A stretch of DNA of 64,000 nucleotides. Origin: Variovorax boronicumulans. GTDB lineage: Bacteria > Pseudomonadota > Gammaproteobacteria > Burkholderiales > Burkholderiaceae_C. A model generated the notes under the pieces. It saw nothing but the letters and a program-made list of their open reading frames with translations. It was not told the DNA's origin and did no database searches. The translations under genes were made by a program, and so were the position numbers. Each line of letters starts with the position of its first letter. Position 1 is the stretch's first letter. Below, one piece after another: positions 61,517-64,000 of this stretch. Where the stretch lies: positions 248,001-312,000 of the forward strand of contig NZ_JARXVG010000005.1 of the NCBI RefSeq assembly GCF_029892485.1. The letters run 5' to 3'.

Positions 61517-62917
61517 ATGAGCCTCGTCACGCGTTGCCCCGCCTGCACCACCACCTTCAAGGTGGTGCGCGATCAACTTCGCATCTCGGATGGATGGGTG
61601 CGCTGCGGCCGCTGCAGCCATGTCTTCGATGCGACGCTCGACCTGCATGAATCCTCTGATGGCGCGTCGGCCGTTGTGCCTGCAACGCCGCCAGCCGCGG
61701 GCTACTCGCCTTCGCTGGTCGAGCCTTCCTCCGAAGCTCGCACCGAGCCGCCATCTGCGCCGGCGAAGCCTTCCCAGTCTCCTGAAGACGCCGACTTCTT
61801 CGACGACGAGCCTGAGGATCATGGGCCAGCCGAAGTGGCGCCTCCGCCGGCGCCGGCAGAGACCGCGCCCATGGAGGTCACCGCCGCGCCACCTCCTTCG
61901 CCAACGCCGCCCGCACCACCGCCGCAGCCGTCGTCCTTCTCGCTGCCTGCGCACGGCATCGTCGCGGACGAGCCTTGGTCCGACCTGGATGTCAGCGAGC
62001 CTCCGTGGCGGCCGCCAGCGAGCTCGCTGCCGCCGTTCCCGAACATCGACCTGAATCTCGCGGCACCACCGCCATCGCCGCCTCCGCCAGCACCGCCACT
62101 GCCTGTGCCGCGCGCCAATGCGCACGGCCTGATCGAGCCGACCCTCGACGATGACGCGGAGGAGGCAGAGGAAAAAGAGAAGGACCACGACCAGATCCAG
62201 ATGCAGAAGGCGCTGCGCCGGGCGCGCGTCAAGTCGGCCAAGATCGCCATCGCCAACAAGTCGCGCGAAGCCAGGGCTGCGGCCAAGGCGGCAGCAGCGT
62301 CGTCGGTGGTGCGGCAGGCGAGCGAACCGGAAGAGTCCGCCTCGCTGCCGCCGATGTTCGCGGAGCGCGAGGAAGACCACCGTTTTTCCGATGACCAGGC
62401 GCACGACGACCATGCGCCCGGCTTCTGGCAGCGCAAGGGCGTGCGGCTGCTGTTGTCCGTGCTGGCGGTGCTCGCCGTTCTTTTGCTCATCGTGCAGATC
62501 GTTCGCCACGAGCGCGACGGGATCGCCGCACGCCAGCCGGGCCTGCGCCCCGCCCTGGCGACGCTGTGCCAGTACACCGGCTGCGAGCTCTCGGCCCTGC
62601 GCCAGATCGGCGACATCCTGATCGAGGGCGCCGCCTTTGCGCGCGAGAAGAGCGGCGGCAACGACTACCGGCTCAGCTTCACCCTGCGCAATGGTGCAAC
62701 GGTGCCGCTCGCGATGCCGGCCGTCGAGCTGTCGCTGCTCGACACGCAGGAACGCGCGGTGGTGCGGCGCGTGTTGATGCCTGCGGACTACGGGGCGCCG
62801 TCGGTACTTGCGGCGCGTGCCGATCGCGCGGCTTCGTTGCCGCTGACGCTGTCGCCGACCGAGGCCGCTGCGCTGCCGCCGATCGCCGGCTACCGCGTGG
62901 AAGCCTTCTATCCCTAG
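61517..62917 (+). CDS. MJ0042-type zinc-ribbon / DUF3426 membrane protein
   Basis: This 466-residue protein starts with a zinc ribbon (C7, C10, C30, C33: TRCPACTTTFKVV ... WVRCGRCSHVFD), the MJ0042 type. A Pro/Ala/Glu-rich disordered stretch (about 40-210) and an Arg/Lys helix follow, then one membrane helix (about 310-330) and a C-terminal DUF3426 domain in the periplasm (about 340-466). DUF3426 proteins are widespread in betaproteobacteria and of unknown role. It lies between prmA and the PfkB kinase. Confidence 0.85.
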   Translation: MSLVTRCPACTTTFKVVRDQLRISDGWVRCGRCSHVFDATLDLHESSDGASAVVPATPPAAGYSPSLVEPSSEARTEPPSAPAKPSQSPEDADFFDDEPEDHGPAEVAPPPAPAETAPMEVTAAPPPSPTPPAPPPQPSSFSLPAHGIVADEPWSDLDVSEPPWRPPASSLPPFPNIDLNLAAPPPSPPPPAPPLPVPRANAHGLIEPTLDDDAEEAEEKEKDHDQIQMQKALRRARVKSAKIAIANKSREARAAAKAAAASSVVRQASEPEESASLPPMFAEREEDHRFSDDQAHDDHAPGFWQRKGVRLLLSVLAVLAVLLLIVQIVRHERDGIAARQPGLRPALATLCQYTGCELSALRQIGDILIEGAAFAREKSGGNDYRLSFTLRNGATVPLAMPAVELSLLDTQERAVVRRVLMPADYGAPSVLAARADRAASLPLTLSPTEAAALPPIAGYRVEAFYP

Positions 62918-62978
62918 CCGGACGCTTGCACACGAGCGTCCTTCCTTCGTCCATCTTCATTCGACAAACGGTTCACCC

Positions 62979-63881
62979 ATGGCAGCAGTGATTTGCGGTT
63001 CCCTCGCGTTCGACACCATCATGACTTTCGAGGGCCGGTTCGCCGATCAGATCCTTCCGGACCAGCTGCACATCCTGAATGTGTCGTTCCTCGTGCCCAG
63101 CTTGCGGCGCGACTTCGGCGGCTGCGCCGGCAACATCGCCTACAGCCTCAACGCGCTGGGCGGCACGGCGCTGCCGATGGCCACGCTCGGCAGCGACGGC
63201 GCCGACTACCTGGAGCGCATGCGCTCGCTGGGCATCGACACGGAGTTCGTGCGCCAGCTCGACGACACCTTCACCGCGCAGGCGATGATCATGAACGACG
63301 TCGACAACAACCAGATCACCGCGTTCCACCCCGGTGCGATGCAGCAGGCGCACATCACCCAGGTGACCGCGCGCGAGGACATCAAGGTCGGCATCATCGC
63401 GCCCGATGGCCGCGAGGCGATGCTGCAGCACGCCGAGCAGTTCGCCGCTGCCGGCATTCCGTTCGTGTTCGACCCGGGCCAGGGCCTGCCGATGTTCGAC
63501 GGCGATGCGCTCAAGCACTTCGTCGATCTCGCGAGCTGGGTCGTGGTCAACGACTACGAAGGAAAGATGCTGTCGCAGCGCACCGGCTGGAGCCTGGCCG
63601 AGATCTCCCAGCGCGTGCGCGGCCTGGTGGTCACGCTGGCGGCCGAGGGCTGCGAGGTCTGGATCGATGGCGAGCGCGAACATGTGCCGGGCGTGACGCC
63701 CACTGCCGTGGTCGAGCCCACGGGTTGCGGCGATGCGTGGCGCGGCGCGCTGCTGTTCGGTCTCGAAAAGGAATGGCCGCTCGCGCAATGCGCGGCACTG
63801 GGCAACCGCATCGGCGCGCTCAAGATTGCGCAACGCGGACCGCAGAACTACCAGGTCGATCGGAAGGCACTGGGCCTGTAG
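62979..63881 (+). CDS. PfkB-family sugar/nucleoside kinase (adenosine-kinase-like)
   Basis: This 300-residue ribokinase-fold protein has the substrate block RRDFGGCAGNIAYSLNALGG and the C-terminal anion hole and catalytic Asp in VEPTGCGDAWRGALL. It starts MAAVICGSLAFDTIMTFEGRF, typical of the adenosine-kinase-like subgroup of PfkB. The true substrate (ribose, adenosine or another sugar) cannot be read. It is the last complete gene; a strong terminator follows. Confidence 0.88.
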   Translation: MAAVICGSLAFDTIMTFEGRFADQILPDQLHILNVSFLVPSLRRDFGGCAGNIAYSLNALGGTALPMATLGSDGADYLERMRSLGIDTEFVRQLDDTFTAQAMIMNDVDNNQITAFHPGAMQQAHITQVTAREDIKVGIIAPDGREAMLQHAEQFAAAGIPFVFDPGQGLPMFDGDALKHFVDLASWVVVNDYEGKMLSQRTGWSLAEISQRVRGLVVTLAAEGCEVWIDGEREHVPGVTPTAVVEPTGCGDAWRGALLFGLEKEWPLAQCAALGNRIGALKIAQRGPQNYQVDRKALGL

Positions 63882-63904
63882 GAAGCCGCTTTTCCGAGCG
63901 CCCA

Positions 63905-63940
63905 TAAAAAAACCCGACACCGTGAGGTGCCGGGTTTTTT
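63905..63940. terminator. Bidirectional intrinsic terminator after the PfkB gene
   Basis: AAAAAAACCCG-a-CACC pairs with GGTG-c-CGGGTTTTTT across GTGA, giving A and T tracts on both sides. It ends the PfkB kinase message and could also stop a minus-strand gene entering from beyond the window. Confidence 0.92.
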
Positions 63941-64000
63941 GCCGTCAAGGGCGCTGAGAAACTCAGGGCTTGCTGGCCGTGGGAAACGGCCAGGCTGCCT

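Noticed and set aside
63963..64000. Possible end of a minus-strand gene entering from the right edge
   Set aside because: Only about 12 codons are visible (ending FPTASKP then a stop); the terminator at 63905-63940 fits such a gene, but nothing identifies it.

Overview
The window is one contiguous, very GC-rich stretch of a betaproteobacterial chromosome. It most likely comes from Burkholderiales, family Comamonadaceae, near Variovorax or Acidovorax. This is an inference from protein style (a DksA with a single zinc-site cysteine, an mDAP-type MurE, a dapF-DUF484-xerC block, an hslVU-mraZ junction) and from the intergenic repeats; no rRNA marker is present. No tRNA, rRNA or CRISPR array was seen. 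Nearly all of it is core genome.

Layout. 1-4.5 kb: the tail of a DUF3455 protein, an ECF sigma/anti-sigma pair, a triple tandem palindromic repeat, a DsbA/HCCA-isomerase protein, and a divergent LysR/isochorismatase-hydrolase pair. 4.5-10.1 kb: dapF, DUF484, a YdcF-like protein, xerC, rlmI and a CobW-type metallochaperone GTPase. 10.15-12.72 kb: an AT-richer island bounded by 12-bp inverted ends and a 3-bp direct repeat. It keeps a scrap of an IS3-type transposase and carries a lipoprotein, a two-TM protein and a DUF1266 protein. 12.7-19.3 kb: a YdgA-like protein, dksA, a STAS-domain protein and hslVU. 19.3-38.9 kb: the complete division and cell-wall (dcw) cluster from mraZ to ftsZ, then lpxC. 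38.9-47.7 kb: small hypotheticals, ruvC, a CdsA/PlsC phospholipid pair, a DUF2809 gene, and an rnb-tonB-aroE-mtgA operon. 47.7-57.2 kb: a YqiA esterase, a two-component system, rodA, tldD, a BamE-like lipoprotein, aroG behind an attenuator, a cupin and mpl. 57.3-64 kb: a conserved hypothetical, a TlpA thioredoxin, accB-accC, prmA, a zinc-ribbon/DUF3426 protein and a PfkB kinase.

How the genes work together. Most of the window makes and shapes the envelope. dapF supplies meso-diaminopimelate to MurE. MurC-F, Ddl, MraY and MurG build lipid II. FtsW/FtsI, RodA and MtgA use it, FtsZ/A/Q/L place it, and Mpl recycles muropeptides. LpxC commits to lipid A, AccB/AccC supply malonyl-CoA, and the CdsA/PlsC pair feeds phospholipid synthesis. 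aroG and aroE serve aromatic amino-acid synthesis.

The most notable observations are regulatory or structural. A 24-codon leader peptide with the run YFFAYFWF and an intrinsic terminator with a competing antiterminator arm lie in front of aroG. Three tiny 'relay' ORFs bridge murF-mraY, ftsW-murG and accB-accC by stop/start overlap; two of them are built from duplicated gene ends, and the accC one repeats ten codons with only synonymous changes. MurD carries a 220-residue Ala/Glu/Pro-rich insertion and the PlsC-like acyltransferase a similar 87-residue one. A five-unit array of AGTGC/G boxes with a 9-10 bp period sits on the mraZ promoter.
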